Below, piece after piece: positions 8,159 to 17,563 of a stretch of 64,000 nt of DNA. How positions within the stretch are numbered: the stretch's first letter is position 1; the number at the start of each line of letters is the position of its first letter. Under the pieces are notes generated by a model. That model searched no databases. It saw only the letters and a program-made list of their open reading frames with translations, and was not told the DNA's origin. Made by a program: the position numbers and the translations under genes. This DNA is from Terriglobia bacterium (GTDB lineage Bacteria > Acidobacteriota > Terriglobia > Acidiferrales > UBA7541): contig JAIQES010000037.1 in the NCBI GenBank assembly GCA_020073705.1, forward strand, positions 1-64,000, read 5' to 3'.

Positions 8159-10164
8159 GGTTCCTCCTGCTGTATCCCTAAGTATTGATCGGCAAGCAGG
8201 GATTCCGCAACGGCCGCCGCCAGTACCACAAGCATAATGTACCACCACAACGTGTAGGGCTTGGTCTGTTCCTGCGCCTGTCTCCCAGCCGCGGCCTTTG
8301 CAGCCCCCGCGGGATTCCCGCGCCAGAGCGATAGGACATCGTCCGGGATGACAGCGAGGTCGGATTCACGGCGGTCCGCGTTGACGCCGATCACATCGTG
8401 ACGCCCATTGGCAAGCTGGAGTTCGTAAAAGCCCGCACGCGTCAACTGGAAGGTCTGCGCGGACGCGGCCTCCTTCAAGGAAAGGGGCCGGTGGCCGTCG
8501 GGGTCGATGACCTCGACGCCCACGGCTTGCTCCTTGGAGGAGCGCAACTCGAAGAACGAGCCGGCCACGCGAGAGCCGCTGCGGCGCTCAGTGCCGGAAA
8601 GATACCAGGCGGTCTGCTCGACAAAGGGAACGAAGACCGGATGGAGAGGGAAATCGTTGGTCAGATTGTCGAGGCCGGAAGCGAACAGCAGTACACTTCC
8701 CTCGCCGATCTTCTTTTCCAGCAGCAACGGCGTCTGATCCGTCAGGCGAACGGCGACGCGGGAATTGGCGGGGTCCACGCGGACCGCAAAATAGAATTTC
8801 ACGCCGGACCAGCGGCCGGCTTTCTGCACGGAAGGGTGTGAAGGATCTGCTTCACCCACCGTGAGGAAACGCTCGCCACTGCGCGAGTAATCGCGGGATT
8901 CCAGGATGTTGCCGCCAAAAACAGGGATGCGCACGCCGTGCGCCGCGAAGGTCCCGGCGGCGATCCAGACACCGCCGCCGCTCTGGACGTATCGCAGCAG
9001 ATCATTTTCGAAAGAGGAGGGCAGCGACATCACGTCGGAAAGGACGACGAACGCGTACTTGGAGAGCGGAAGGCCGGCGGCTTGGCTAACGGTGACGGCA
9101 TCGAGCGTGAAGGCCGCTTCAGCGGCCGAGGCCAGCGCAGAACTAAAATAAAGTGGAGACCGCGAGTCGCCTGGTTCGTAAACGAATAGTGCGCGCCGAG
9201 GGTCGGAACGTTCCACGGCAAACAAGCTCGCGTCATCCGCGGGGAAAGCATCCGCCGAATCAATCCGCACTTCGCACCGGGTAAAGCCGTAGGGCACATC
9301 GAGCGACTCAAATTCAACGGTTGCGCGCCCCCCGGCGGGCACCTCGACACTGCGGGTGGCGATGGTCTTGCCGTTCACTAGAAGAGAAACTGTGCGGGTC
9401 TCGGCCGGAGTTCCGAATCCAGCGACAACAACTTGAACGCGCGTCTTCTTTGGGTCCCAGACCTGGCCGGGCGCGTTGACGCTTTCCACCGTCCAGTTCG
9501 GTACGGCATTCTTGACCACGGAATGCAGGACAAGAGATACATTCGCGGGCAGGGCCAATTCCGCGAAGCTTGCCGGCATCGCGGATTTCTGCATGTCGCT
9601 AAACAGATGGAGTTCGATGGGCGTGCGCACAGTTTCTGCCAGGGACCGGAGGGCGCGTGCAAGTTCGCCGAAGCTCCCACGGGAGTCTCCAGGCTGGAGG
9701 CTCTCCACGGCGGCGCGGAGTGCCCCCGCGTCTTGTGAAGGCTGGGTGAGGACCTGAAGCTGGGAACCGAGAGCCATGATTTGGGCGCGTTCCGCCGGTC
9801 TCCGGGAGGACAAGACAGAAAGCGCTTCGCGGCGCGCGTCGGCCAAGCGCGATCCGGCGCGCATGCTGAAGGAATTATCAATGACCAGCAGCAACAGCTT
9901 TTCGTTGCTCATGTTGGCAGCCGTCCGGTTAATGAACGGATTGGCGAACGCCAGCGCGAGCAACACAAGCAGGAGGGTCCGCAGCGACAGCAGGACCAAA
10001 TAGCGGAGGCGGCGATGCTTGATGGAACTCTGCGTGCGCCGGTCGAAAAACATCAGCGAGCTGAACGGATGCGGGATTGTCGTGTGACGCCGCAGCAAAT
10101 GGACATAAATGGGCACGGCCACCGCCGCCAGGCCCGCCAGGAACCAGGGAGCAAGAAAGCCCAT
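8155..10164 (-). CDS. BatA-like membrane protein with N-terminal double-TM and vWA domain
   Basis: 669 residues. The N-terminus (MGFLAPWFLAGLAAVAVPIYVHLLRR) is the BatA N-terminal double-transmembrane signature, with a second membrane span at ~55-75. A von Willebrand A domain follows with the MIDAS motif D96-x-S98-x-S100 (DNSFSM). The central part (~330-520) is glutamine-amidotransferase-like (FVVLSDVMSLPSSFENDLLRYVQSGGGVWIAAG), without a recognisable catalytic Cys. A last membrane span (WWYIMLVVLAAAVAESLLA) is near the C-terminus. It starts immediately after the DUF58 stop and overlaps the DUF4175 start by four bases. Proteins of this type bind metal through the MIDAS and are the presumed clients or adaptors of MoxR ATPases in Bat (aerotolerance) systems. 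Confidence 0.9.
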   Translation of the reverse strand: MGFLAPWFLAGLAAVAVPIYVHLLRRHTTIPHPFSSLMFFDRRTQSSIKHRRLRYLVLLSLRTLLLVLLALAFANPFINRTAANMSNEKLLLLVIDNSFSMRAGSRLADARREALSVLSSRRPAERAQIMALGSQLQVLTQPSQDAGALRAAVESLQPGDSRGSFGELARALRSLAETVRTPIELHLFSDMQKSAMPASFAELALPANVSLVLHSVVKNAVPNWTVESVNAPGQVWDPKKTRVQVVVAGFGTPAETRTVSLLVNGKTIATRSVEVPAGGRATVEFESLDVPYGFTRCEVRIDSADAFPADDASLFAVERSDPRRALFVYEPGDSRSPLYFSSALASAAEAAFTLDAVTVSQAAGLPLSKYAFVVLSDVMSLPSSFENDLLRYVQSGGGVWIAAGTFAAHGVRIPVFGGNILESRDYSRSGERFLTVGEADPSHPSVQKAGRWSGVKFYFAVRVDPANSRVAVRLTDQTPLLLEKKIGEGSVLLFASGLDNLTNDFPLHPVFVPFVEQTAWYLSGTERRSGSRVAGSFFELRSSKEQAVGVEVIDPDGHRPLSLKEAASAQTFQLTRAGFYELQLANGRHDVIGVNADRRESDLAVIPDDVLSLWRGNPAGAAKAAAGRQAQEQTKPYTLWWYIMLVVLAAAVAESLLADQYLGIQQEEP

Positions 10165-11055
10165 TTAGTGCCTCCCCTGCCGGATCGTGAGGTACTCCCG
10201 GAGTGCATCGTCGAGTGGCCGGTCAGTGACAAGCAAGTGATAGTCCATCCCGGAGGCGTGCGCTTTGTCGCGCAAGGCTTCCATGTGCGCGTCCAACTTT
10301 TCCCGGTACTCGCCGCGGGCATATTCCGGAGTGACCTCGATCCGCTCCTGGGTTTCCAAATCGACCAGCGTGGCCGGCTCGCCGAATTCGGGCCGGATTT
10401 CCTTGGGATCGAGAACATGAAACAGAACGACCTCATTCCCGTGGAAACGCAAAGGCTCGATCGTCCGGACGATGTTCTCCGGAGAATCGTAAAAGTCGGA
10501 GATGAATACCACCATTCCGCGGCGCCGCAGGAACTGCTGAAAGTGGTGGAGCGGCTTCGCGAAATCGGTGCGGGCGCGCGGCTCGGCGTGCTCGAGACCG
10601 CTGAGTAAGCGTACGAGTTGTCCCTGCCGCGTCGAAGGCCTTATGTACATGCGAATTTCATCATCGAAGACGATCAACCCCGCGGCATCGCGTTGCATCT
10701 TGATCGCGAGATAGAACAGCGATGCGGCCGTGAAACGAGCGTAGTCCATCTTGTTCACTCCATGAGAAGAGAAGTTCATGGAGTTGCTGGCATCGAGAAG
10801 CACGGTGAGTATGCTGTTTGTCTCGCCCCGGTAGCGCTTCAAGTAGGCACGCTCGGTGCGCGCAAACACGTTCCAGTCCACATGGCGGAGATCGTCGCCC
10901 GGAGAGTAGGCGCGGTATTCGGCGAACTCCTGGCTGAAACCGAAATCCGGCGAGCGGTGCAGACCGGCGACGAACCCGTCGACCACAGTCTTCGCCACCA
11001 GGTCCAGACCGGAGATCCCGGCGAGCACGGACGGATCGAGAAAGCGTTGCAGCAT
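10165..11055 (-). CDS. DUF58 protein (vWA-like partner of MoxR)
   Basis: 296 residues. The canonical DUF58 core is present: YSPGDDLRHVDWNVFARTER around residues 50-69, then a vWA-type strand with a MIDAS-like D88-A-S90-N-S92 (VLLDASNSM). The rest of the Rossmann-like vWA fold follows (GMVVFISDFYDS, EVVLFHVLDP). DUF58 proteins sit next to MoxR ATPases in almost all bacteria and are thought to be their substrate-recruiting partner. The A of the MoxR stop codon is also the A of this gene's ATG (TGATG at 11055), so translation is coupled. No signal peptide or membrane segment is seen, so it should be cytoplasmic or peripheral. Confidence 0.92.
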   Translation of the reverse strand: MLQRFLDPSVLAGISGLDLVAKTVVDGFVAGLHRSPDFGFSQEFAEYRAYSPGDDLRHVDWNVFARTERAYLKRYRGETNSILTVLLDASNSMNFSSHGVNKMDYARFTAASLFYLAIKMQRDAAGLIVFDDEIRMYIRPSTRQGQLVRLLSGLEHAEPRARTDFAKPLHHFQQFLRRRGMVVFISDFYDSPENIVRTIEPLRFHGNEVVLFHVLDPKEIRPEFGEPATLVDLETQERIEVTPEYARGEYREKLDAHMEALRDKAHASGMDYHLLVTDRPLDDALREYLTIRQGRH

Positions 11056-12083
11056 CAGGCCCCTGAAGGCGGCGGCATATGTTCGAGCAACCGGCGCAGA
11101 ATTTCGTCTGAATCGATGCGGTCCGATTCAGCATGGAAGTTCAATAGGATGCGGTGGCGAAGCACCGGAGTGGCCAGCGCCGTGATGTCCTCGTAGGCAA
11201 CGTGGTAGCGGCGGTGGGCCAGAGCGCGTGCTTTCGCCGCCAGGACAATGAACTGGGCGGCGCGCACGCTGCCCCCGTAGTTGACGTATTTCTTGACGAA
11301 GTCGGGCGCGATACCGCTGTTCTGGCGGGTGGCACGAACGAGTTCAATCACGTAACGAGCGAGAGATTCGCCGATCGGCACCATGCGGACCAGATTCTGG
11401 AAATCGAGAATTTCCTCCGCAGAGGTGACCGTCTCAACCTGCGCGACGTGCGTGGTGGTCGTCAAATCAACTACCTTCACTTCGTCAGCGGCGCTCAAAT
11501 AATCGAGAATGGTATTGAACAGGAAGCGGTCGAGCTGCGCCTCGGGAAGCGGGTACGTGCCTTCGAGTTCAATGGGGTTCTGCGTGGCCAGCACGAAGAA
11601 TGGTGAGGGCAGTTTATAGTGGTTACCGCGCACGGTGCAGGAAAGCTCCTGCATGGCTTCCAGCAGCGCCGATTGCGTTTTCGGCGGCGTGCGGTTGATC
11701 TCATCGGCGAGCACGATGTTGCCGAAGATCGGTCCCGGGACGAAGGTCCAGCGACGGTGCCCCGTGGTGGGATCCTCTTCGATGATGTCCGTTCCGGTGA
11801 TATCGGAGGGCATCAAGTCCGGCGTGAACTGGATGCGCTTGAAAGCCAGGCCGAGGGTCTGCGCAATGGTGCGGACCATGAGAGTCTTCGCCGTGCCGGG
11901 CAAGCCCGTGATCAGGCAATGGCCGCCGACAAACAGCGAGATGAGAATCTGGTCGAGCACTTCCTCCTGCCCCACGATGACTTTGCGCACTTGGGCGAGA
12001 ATGTTGTCGCGCACCGACTGAAAGCGTTCAATGCGCTTCTTCAGTTCCGCGGAGTCTGGATCGAGCTGAGCGATAGAGGCCAT
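11055..12083 (-). CDS. MoxR-family AAA+ ATPase
   Basis: 342 residues, normal for the family. Walker A is at ~60-67 (GLPGTAKT). Walker B is at ~123-129 (IVLADEINRTPPKTQSALLEAM), and sensor 1 is in FFVLATQNPIELEGTYPLPEAQLDRF. These are diagnostic of MoxR AAA+ proteins. They act as chaperone-like ATPases that remodel or activate partner proteins, usually delivered by vWA proteins. The downstream DUF58 and BatA-like genes and the upstream TPR-peptidase gene (3-nt gap) form one transcription unit with it. Family assignment is certain; the client of the complex is unknown. Confidence 0.96.
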   Translation of the reverse strand: MASIAQLDPDSAELKKRIERFQSVRDNILAQVRKVIVGQEEVLDQILISLFVGGHCLITGLPGTAKTLMVRTIAQTLGLAFKRIQFTPDLMPSDITGTDIIEEDPTTGHRRWTFVPGPIFGNIVLADEINRTPPKTQSALLEAMQELSCTVRGNHYKLPSPFFVLATQNPIELEGTYPLPEAQLDRFLFNTILDYLSAADEVKVVDLTTTTHVAQVETVTSAEEILDFQNLVRMVPIGESLARYVIELVRATRQNSGIAPDFVKKYVNYGGSVRAAQFIVLAAKARALAHRRYHVAYEDITALATPVLRHRILLNFHAESDRIDSDEILRRLLEHMPPPSGA

Positions 12084-12086
12084 TGT

Positions 12087-14294
12087 TCATTTCCCTTCGT
12101 TGGAATCCTTCATCTGCAGCAATAGCTTTTGAGCGGGCCGATAGTCGGGCGCGGCCTCCAGTGACGTGAGGAGGTGCTCCTCGGCCATATCTTTCTGTCC
12201 TGTGGCAAAATATGCGCGGGCTAGATTGAATTGCGCGGAAGCCTTGTCGAGCGGGTGCGATGCGATCACGGCGTTGTATTCACGGATTGCGCCCGTGTAA
12301 TTTTTTTGCGCGAACCACAGATCGCCGAGATGGCGGTGAAGCTCTTCATCGACCGGATCAATGTAGTTGAGGCGATCGAGCGTGGCAGCGGCCTCCGTGG
12401 GTTTACCGAGTTCCTCTTCGAGCGATGCCAACTGCTTCAGGGATTGCGGGCTACGCCCGCCCTTCTTCTCGTAATCGGTGAGCACAGCAGCGGCGGACTG
12501 CTTATTTCCTTTCGCTAGGTCGGCCTCGGCCATAAATTCGTAGGGATTCGCGGCATAGACGTAGTCCGGATACATGCGGCGGACTTCGTCGCCTTCCTTG
12601 AGGACTTCATCGTAATTCTTGTTCTTGGCTTGCTCCACCAGATCCTTCAAGCTCGTGCGCCACTTGTCAAAGTTTGCCGCCGTCTGGCCGACGTCCTTGT
12701 CCAGCCAATCCAGAAACTGCTTGTCGAATTCCTCCGGCTCCAGGCCCAGATCCTGCCGAATCACTTCGGGCGTTGTCTTGCGCTGCGCGAAGGAGTGCAC
12801 CATATCCAGTAACTTGTCTGCGCCCCAGCGGCTCTGGATATAATCGCAGATGCGGCCCGCCTGATAGTAGGAAACGATCACCTGCATTGGATATCGGGGG
12901 CGGATGAAACCGCGATCAAGCTCCGCGATCGGAAGCAGCTTCTTGTCGCGGATGGCGACAACAACATCCGGGGTCATGCGGTCACCCCACTCGGGAGAGG
13001 CCTCCGTTTCCTCGTGGACCGCCAGCCCTTCGGTAAACCAGCGCGGAACGCGATGGTCGGTTGCGGTGAGAATATAGACGTGGCTCATCTCGTGCCACAG
13101 TGTGCTGGCCCAATGAAATTCGCCGGGAGGGCGGCCCGATGGGCTGTCCATGGCGATGACTTCACCGAAGGTGACACCCAAAGCGCCCAAGCCGGGCATT
13201 CCCATCGTGCGCACGGCAAAATCTTCATGGTCCGGGTAGACTTCCACCTGAACGGGGCCTGGCAGCTTCATCTTGTACTTCTTCTCATAGGTGGCAATCG
13301 AGCGCTTCAGCACGGCTTCGAAGTACGGATAAAGAAGTTCGGCTTCCTTCTTCTGAAGCTTGAGGATCGTCGTTTCATCCCTGAAAGTGACAAAGTTTTT
13401 GTAACTATCGAGCAGTCGAAGACTGTTGACCGTCTCTTCATTCCGGTAACCGTTGTCGTAGCATATTTCGAGCTGCTTGCGCGGTTCGTCTTCCTGGCCC
13501 ATGCGCATGAGGTTGATGCCGAGCTGCGCGCGCGCCGCCCAGAGCCGCGGGTCCACTTCGATCGCCTTACGGTAGTAGGCAATGCCCTCCTGATAACGGC
13601 GGTTGAGCACGAGATGATGCGCGACGAGCGCGTAGCCTTCGCCGTAGGCAGGATTGACCTGACGGATCTTTTCGAACCACGCATCGGGCGAGCGGTCGGC
13701 CAGAGCTTCGATGGCCGCATGGATGGCCATGGCATCGAGCGCCTCGGGAGAAATCTTAAGAGCCTCATCAGCCTCTGCAAAAGCTTTTTCCTCGTCGGAG
13801 TCCTCCAGCAAAAGGTTGGCCATCAATTCGTGCGCTTGGACGAACTTCGGATCGAGTTCCAACGCCTTAGCGGCCCATTCGACGGCTTTGCTGTCGAACC
13901 CATCGGCGCTAACCAGGGCGAGACCATAATAGGCTTGAGCGTTCTTCGCGTCTTTTTCCAAAGCTTCCTTGAAAAGGTTCGCAGCATCGGTGTTGTTGAA
14001 GCGCTCATGCATCAGGCGGCCCCAGCGGACGCGGTACATGGCGTTCGAAGGCGACTGGGCCACCGCGATGCGGAACTGGTTGTTGGCCTCCTGATACATC
14101 TCCATGCCCCAGTAGCCTTCGGCGCGGAGGTACGGATCGCGCGCGACGCTGAGCGACTCGTAGCATTTCTGAGCTTCGGCTCGATGGCCGTGCTTGCGCA
14201 GGGCGTGACAATTCTCGGGCGTCGCGGCCCAGGACATGCTTGCGCCCAGCAGGCCCGCCAAACACAGCACGCAGCTCCTAGTCACCCGCGTCAC
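12087..14294 (-). CDS. Exported TPR protein with gluzincin (peptidase MA-like) domain
   Basis: 735 residues from a GTG overlapping the stop of the upstream gene (GTGA). The signal peptide ends near SMSWAA. TPR-like helical repeats occupy ~25-300 and again ~560-735. Between them lies a metalloprotease domain with HEMSH at 401-405 and a third ligand Glu in WFTEGLAVHEE (E422), the gluzincin HExxH…E pattern of peptidase MA-like proteins. All three zinc-binding residues are present, so it is probably active. The TPR arms would hold a substrate or the other proteins of the operon. The signal peptide places it in the periplasm, on the opposite side of the membrane from MoxR. Its position directly before moxR in a tightly packed operon suggests a shared role. 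Confidence 0.85.
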   Translation of the reverse strand: MTRVTRSCVLCLAGLLGASMSWAATPENCHALRKHGHRAEAQKCYESLSVARDPYLRAEGYWGMEMYQEANNQFRIAVAQSPSNAMYRVRWGRLMHERFNNTDAANLFKEALEKDAKNAQAYYGLALVSADGFDSKAVEWAAKALELDPKFVQAHELMANLLLEDSDEEKAFAEADEALKISPEALDAMAIHAAIEALADRSPDAWFEKIRQVNPAYGEGYALVAHHLVLNRRYQEGIAYYRKAIEVDPRLWAARAQLGINLMRMGQEDEPRKQLEICYDNGYRNEETVNSLRLLDSYKNFVTFRDETTILKLQKKEAELLYPYFEAVLKRSIATYEKKYKMKLPGPVQVEVYPDHEDFAVRTMGMPGLGALGVTFGEVIAMDSPSGRPPGEFHWASTLWHEMSHVYILTATDHRVPRWFTEGLAVHEETEASPEWGDRMTPDVVVAIRDKKLLPIAELDRGFIRPRYPMQVIVSYYQAGRICDYIQSRWGADKLLDMVHSFAQRKTTPEVIRQDLGLEPEEFDKQFLDWLDKDVGQTAANFDKWRTSLKDLVEQAKNKNYDEVLKEGDEVRRMYPDYVYAANPYEFMAEADLAKGNKQSAAAVLTDYEKKGGRSPQSLKQLASLEEELGKPTEAAATLDRLNYIDPVDEELHRHLGDLWFAQKNYTGAIREYNAVIASHPLDKASAQFNLARAYFATGQKDMAEEHLLTSLEAAPDYRPAQKLLLQMKDSNEGK

Positions 14295-15259
14295 TTGTCC
14301 AACTCCTCCTGTACTCTGGCCAGGTCGAGAAGCGCGTCGGAAAGCTGCTTCTTGTAATTCTCCGCTGACATGGCGGCCTTCTGGTACTTGAGGGTATCGA
14401 TCTTGCGCTCCAATTCCTCTTTCTTCTCGAGCAGCGCGCGCTTGGCTGGATCACTCGCGGCTTTCTGCGCGGCGCCCAGCCGAAGAAGGACAAAATTGGA
14501 AGCCAGCAACCCTTCTCCGTTATCAGCCGAAGCTGCCCGGACCGCTTCTTTTTTGCCGGTGTCCTCGATCACGGCGTGTTCGGTTGCCAGACGCTTTTGC
14601 GATTCGTAAAAAGAAGTCGTCTTACGGTCGGCATATTGGAACGCTTCGAGAGCGCTGATCGCTTCGTTTTTGTCCAGGTCCGCCGAGGAATCATGCAGCG
14701 CCTCCACCCAGTAACGGGCAAAGACCGTGGCGTTCTTCTCCGTGCCGGTCTTTGTTGCGGCGATGACGATGCGTCCGGACTTCTGAAGCGCGCCAATGGA
14801 GCCCCCGCTTGCGCTGGTCGTGTTCACGATCAGTTGGCGCTTCGCGGCCACGCGGTCACATAACGAGGCCAGCTCCGCTCCGGAGATGTCCGGACCGGGC
14901 AGATTGAACTTGTACTCGACGCCGTCGAATGAGCCGTGACCGATGAGGATAAGAACGAAGTCATCTTCCGGCTTGGCTTCGCGCGCGATCAGATTCATCG
15001 TTTCGGTCAGATGCGCTCGCGTGCTCTCGCTTCCGGTCAACGTGTAGACATGCGCACCGGCCGCCGAAGGCTTGAACAATTTTTCTACATCCTTGGCCAG
15101 CGCAGTAAACCGCTGCTCGTAATCGGGCTCGCCACCCAGACCCGCGACCGTGACGTAGTAAGTAGCGGCCCGTGCGGGAAGCCCGGACAGACCAAGACAT
15201 CCGAGGCAGAGGCCGATCAACAACTTGGCCTGCAGAGTGGTCTTCATGCGAATCTTCAT
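14291..15259 (-). CDS. Exported C13/caspase-fold protein with catalytic Cys replaced by Ser
   Basis: 322 residues from MKIRMKTTLQAKLL; the ATG at 15259 overlaps the upstream stop (ATGA). A second in-frame ATG at 15247 is possible. A signal peptide ends at LPARAA. The central domain looks like peptidase C13 (legumain/caspase clan CD). Strand 'FVLILIGHGSFDG' carries the catalytic His108, and 'QLIVNTTSASGGSIGAL' sits where active members have a C-x-S-G motif. The Cys position is Ser149 (codon AGC at 14815-14813), one base from TGC. The C-terminal ~60 residues form a Lys/Glu-rich coiled coil. It is therefore probably a pseudoenzyme, a binding module, or a serine-type variant. It lies between a vWA membrane protein and a TPR-gluzincin gene. 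Confidence 0.75.
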   Translation of the reverse strand: MKIRMKTTLQAKLLIGLCLGCLGLSGLPARAATYYVTVAGLGGEPDYEQRFTALAKDVEKLFKPSAAGAHVYTLTGSESTRAHLTETMNLIAREAKPEDDFVLILIGHGSFDGVEYKFNLPGPDISGAELASLCDRVAAKRQLIVNTTSASGGSIGALQKSGRIVIAATKTGTEKNATVFARYWVEALHDSSADLDKNEAISALEAFQYADRKTTSFYESQKRLATEHAVIEDTGKKEAVRAASADNGEGLLASNFVLLRLGAAQKAASDPAKRALLEKKEELERKIDTLKYQKAAMSAENYKKQLSDALLDLARVQEELDK

Positions 15260-17520
15260 ACAACGCCCCACTTTCGGCGCAAGAGCCATTCGGAGGAGCG
15301 CAATAACAGAATCAGCAGGAAGACCGCCGGCATGTTCCAGAGATCCTTCGTATCACGCACGGTGATGCCAGCTTCGGAATAGGAAATCTCGTTCGGGAGC
15401 CTGGACAAATCCTGGGGCCTCCAGTACCGCCCTCCGGTCTGCGAAGCAAGCTTTTCAAGCAGTTCGCGGTTCTGCCCGGTGTGAAAATTCTCGGCGACAC
15501 CGTCCATGCGCGCAAAGGTCAATACGTCACGGCCCAGTTCTTCGGTGCCTCGTGTAGCGGTCACCTCGGTGAGAAAAGATCCAGGCTTATCGGCGTTCCA
15601 GTCAGCGTGGAACGTGCCCGGCGTGTTCGCATCCGGAGACATCTCGATCTGGACCGCGGCGCCCCCCGGCCCCAGAATGTGCGCCTCGACGCGGGCATCG
15701 GCGGCCGGCAGATAGTTTTTGTCGCGCACATCGGCTGAAAAGCGAATGCGGCCATCGTCAAACAGCATCTGGCTTGGGACCGATGCGACCACGCGGCCCG
15801 GCGTGTCCGTAACGAGCCAGCGAAGCAGTTGCTGCCAGAATTCCTCATGGGTCGGGTCTCCCAAAGGCTGGCTCATTTGCCAGCGCCATGTGCCGCCGGT
15901 GGCCAGCACGGCGGTCCGCCCGCGGCCGTAGTTTTGCGTGATCAAAAGCGGCAGCTTCCGGCTGCCAGCGTTCATTTCCGCCAGGACAACTGCCCCGGGC
16001 TTCGGAGTGCCGGCCTCCTGATAATTCATAAGGTACGGGAGCTTTTTCCAGCATTCAACATTGCGTGCGGGGTCCTCCACCAGTCTGGTGATGGTATTGT
16101 CGGCGCCGGCAGGGGTAAGTTCCACCGTGGCTGGATCGCGGTGGAATGTACCCTTCTTGTTGGGAAGGACGACCGGAAGCAGGTCCGCAAGACTTGAGGC
16201 GCCCCAGCCCCCGTCGCCCAACGAGGCTCGGCCTCCGAGCAGCAACAGCCCACCTCCGCGCCGATCAACAAACTGTCGGATCAGCTCCTGCTGAGCCGCC
16301 GTAAAATAGCTTGCTTCAAGCGACCCGATGATCAGCGCCTGGTAACCGAAAAGGTCCTCGACTCGGGATGGGAAGCCCTCAGCCAATTCCTTTGGGTCGT
16401 CAATCCCCTGGCGGTAGATCTTGTTTTCGCTGGTGCGGAGCATGGAGACCAACTTTACAATGCGGTCATCTTCCTCAGCCCGCCGGATGAACTTGTATTC
16501 CCAGCGAGGCTCACCCTCAACGTATAGGATGCGGCGCTTATTCGATTCGACGTTGACCATGCGGGTGACGGCGTTGTTGGCGCGGTTCTCTTCCCCGGGT
16601 AGCGCGTCGATCGAAAACTGGAGAGTTTTGGCTCCGGCGGCGCCCGCGTTGAATAGAAGAGTCTCGCTCTGGCTCTCGCCGTCGGAGGCCAATGTAACCT
16701 CGCGGGCAGCCAAAACTTTTTCACCATCGCGAACCGTCAGCATGGTTTTCTGTCCGCCATAGCCGCGCTGATGAAAACTGACTTGGGCGGCCAGGCGAGA
16801 ATCAGCCAGAGCCCGCGGCGCGACAATGGCGTCGTCAATCTCAACGTCATGCGGCACCTGTTCGAGACCAAACCCGACGGTGTGAACCGGAATGCGCCGG
16901 CTGCGAAACGTGGAGATGGTCTCCAGGTCAATCCCGCCTGAATTGTCAGCCCCGTCGCTAAGCAGCACCACGGCGCCGATGGGCAGGTCGGCTGCTTCAC
17001 CGGCCAATTGCCTGAGGCCGACGCCGATGCGTGTCGCGGCGGCCGGGGCCGATGTCTTCAACTCGTCCAGCTTGGAGATGCGCGCCAATTGACCGTCGAC
17101 ACGGTAGAGGCGGATCTGAAATTTCTTTTGCAGCTCGTCGAGCACGCCACCCTCGAGCGCCTTGACAGCCTGGGACTCCCGCGTCGCACCGTTGTCCGGG
17201 ATGGACATGCTGCGCGAATCGTCCACCAGGACAGCAATGATGTTCTGCTGCGGCTTGAGCTCGGCAACCAGGATCGCCGGCTGCCACAACAAGATAAGCA
17301 GCAGCGCCGCCATGGCGAATTGCAGCAGCCAAATGACGCCCGCCTTCCAGTTCCTGACGTGCGGGGACGCCTGCGGGAGCCGCGAGCGGATCAGCCATGC
17401 CAAACCGGCGGCAGCCGCAAGGACAAGAATGACAAGAATCCACTTCGGCCAGGCGCCGAGCAGGACAAAATCGCCCTTCGAGAAGACTGCGCGCGGATAC
17501 TTGAAAAGGAATTCGAACAT
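15256..17520 (-). CDS. Membrane vWA/glutamine-amidotransferase-like protein
   Basis: 754 residues. Membrane spans lie near 26-46, 62-84 and ~728-742. A vWA domain has MIDAS residues D100-D-S102-R-S104 (VLVDDSRSM), followed by GAVVLLSDGADNSGG. A class I glutamine-amidotransferase-like fold occupies ~390-570 ('YQALIIGSLEASYFT', 'FVDRRGGGLLLLGGRASLGDGGW'), lacking an obvious catalytic triad. Beta-sandwich modules follow. The build resembles the BatA-like gene further down the operon, and the two may be paralogues that form a heterocomplex. It overlaps the pseudo-caspase gene by four bases. No strong ribosome-binding site is seen at the ATG, and the small gene 43 nt upstream may provide coupling. 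Confidence 0.85.
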   Translation of the reverse strand: MFEFLFKYPRAVFSKGDFVLLGAWPKWILVILVLAAAAGLAWLIRSRLPQASPHVRNWKAGVIWLLQFAMAALLLILLWQPAILVAELKPQQNIIAVLVDDSRSMSIPDNGATRESQAVKALEGGVLDELQKKFQIRLYRVDGQLARISKLDELKTSAPAAATRIGVGLRQLAGEAADLPIGAVVLLSDGADNSGGIDLETISTFRSRRIPVHTVGFGLEQVPHDVEIDDAIVAPRALADSRLAAQVSFHQRGYGGQKTMLTVRDGEKVLAAREVTLASDGESQSETLLFNAGAAGAKTLQFSIDALPGEENRANNAVTRMVNVESNKRRILYVEGEPRWEYKFIRRAEEDDRIVKLVSMLRTSENKIYRQGIDDPKELAEGFPSRVEDLFGYQALIIGSLEASYFTAAQQELIRQFVDRRGGGLLLLGGRASLGDGGWGASSLADLLPVVLPNKKGTFHRDPATVELTPAGADNTITRLVEDPARNVECWKKLPYLMNYQEAGTPKPGAVVLAEMNAGSRKLPLLITQNYGRGRTAVLATGGTWRWQMSQPLGDPTHEEFWQQLLRWLVTDTPGRVVASVPSQMLFDDGRIRFSADVRDKNYLPAADARVEAHILGPGGAAVQIEMSPDANTPGTFHADWNADKPGSFLTEVTATRGTEELGRDVLTFARMDGVAENFHTGQNRELLEKLASQTGGRYWRPQDLSRLPNEISYSEAGITVRDTKDLWNMPAVFLLILLLRSSEWLLRRKWGVV

Positions 17521-17563
17521 ATCACGAGCACCGGCTGACAGGGTCGCAGCCCGAAATTCGACG

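Noticed and set aside
6512-8188. 558-codon plus-strand ORF opposite DUF4175
   Set aside because: Antisense shadow; no domain, no ribosome-binding site, and the minus-strand gene is in a coupled operon.
13014-14357. 447-codon plus-strand ORF opposite the TPR-gluzincin
   Set aside because: Antisense shadow of a gene with an intact HExxH…E site.
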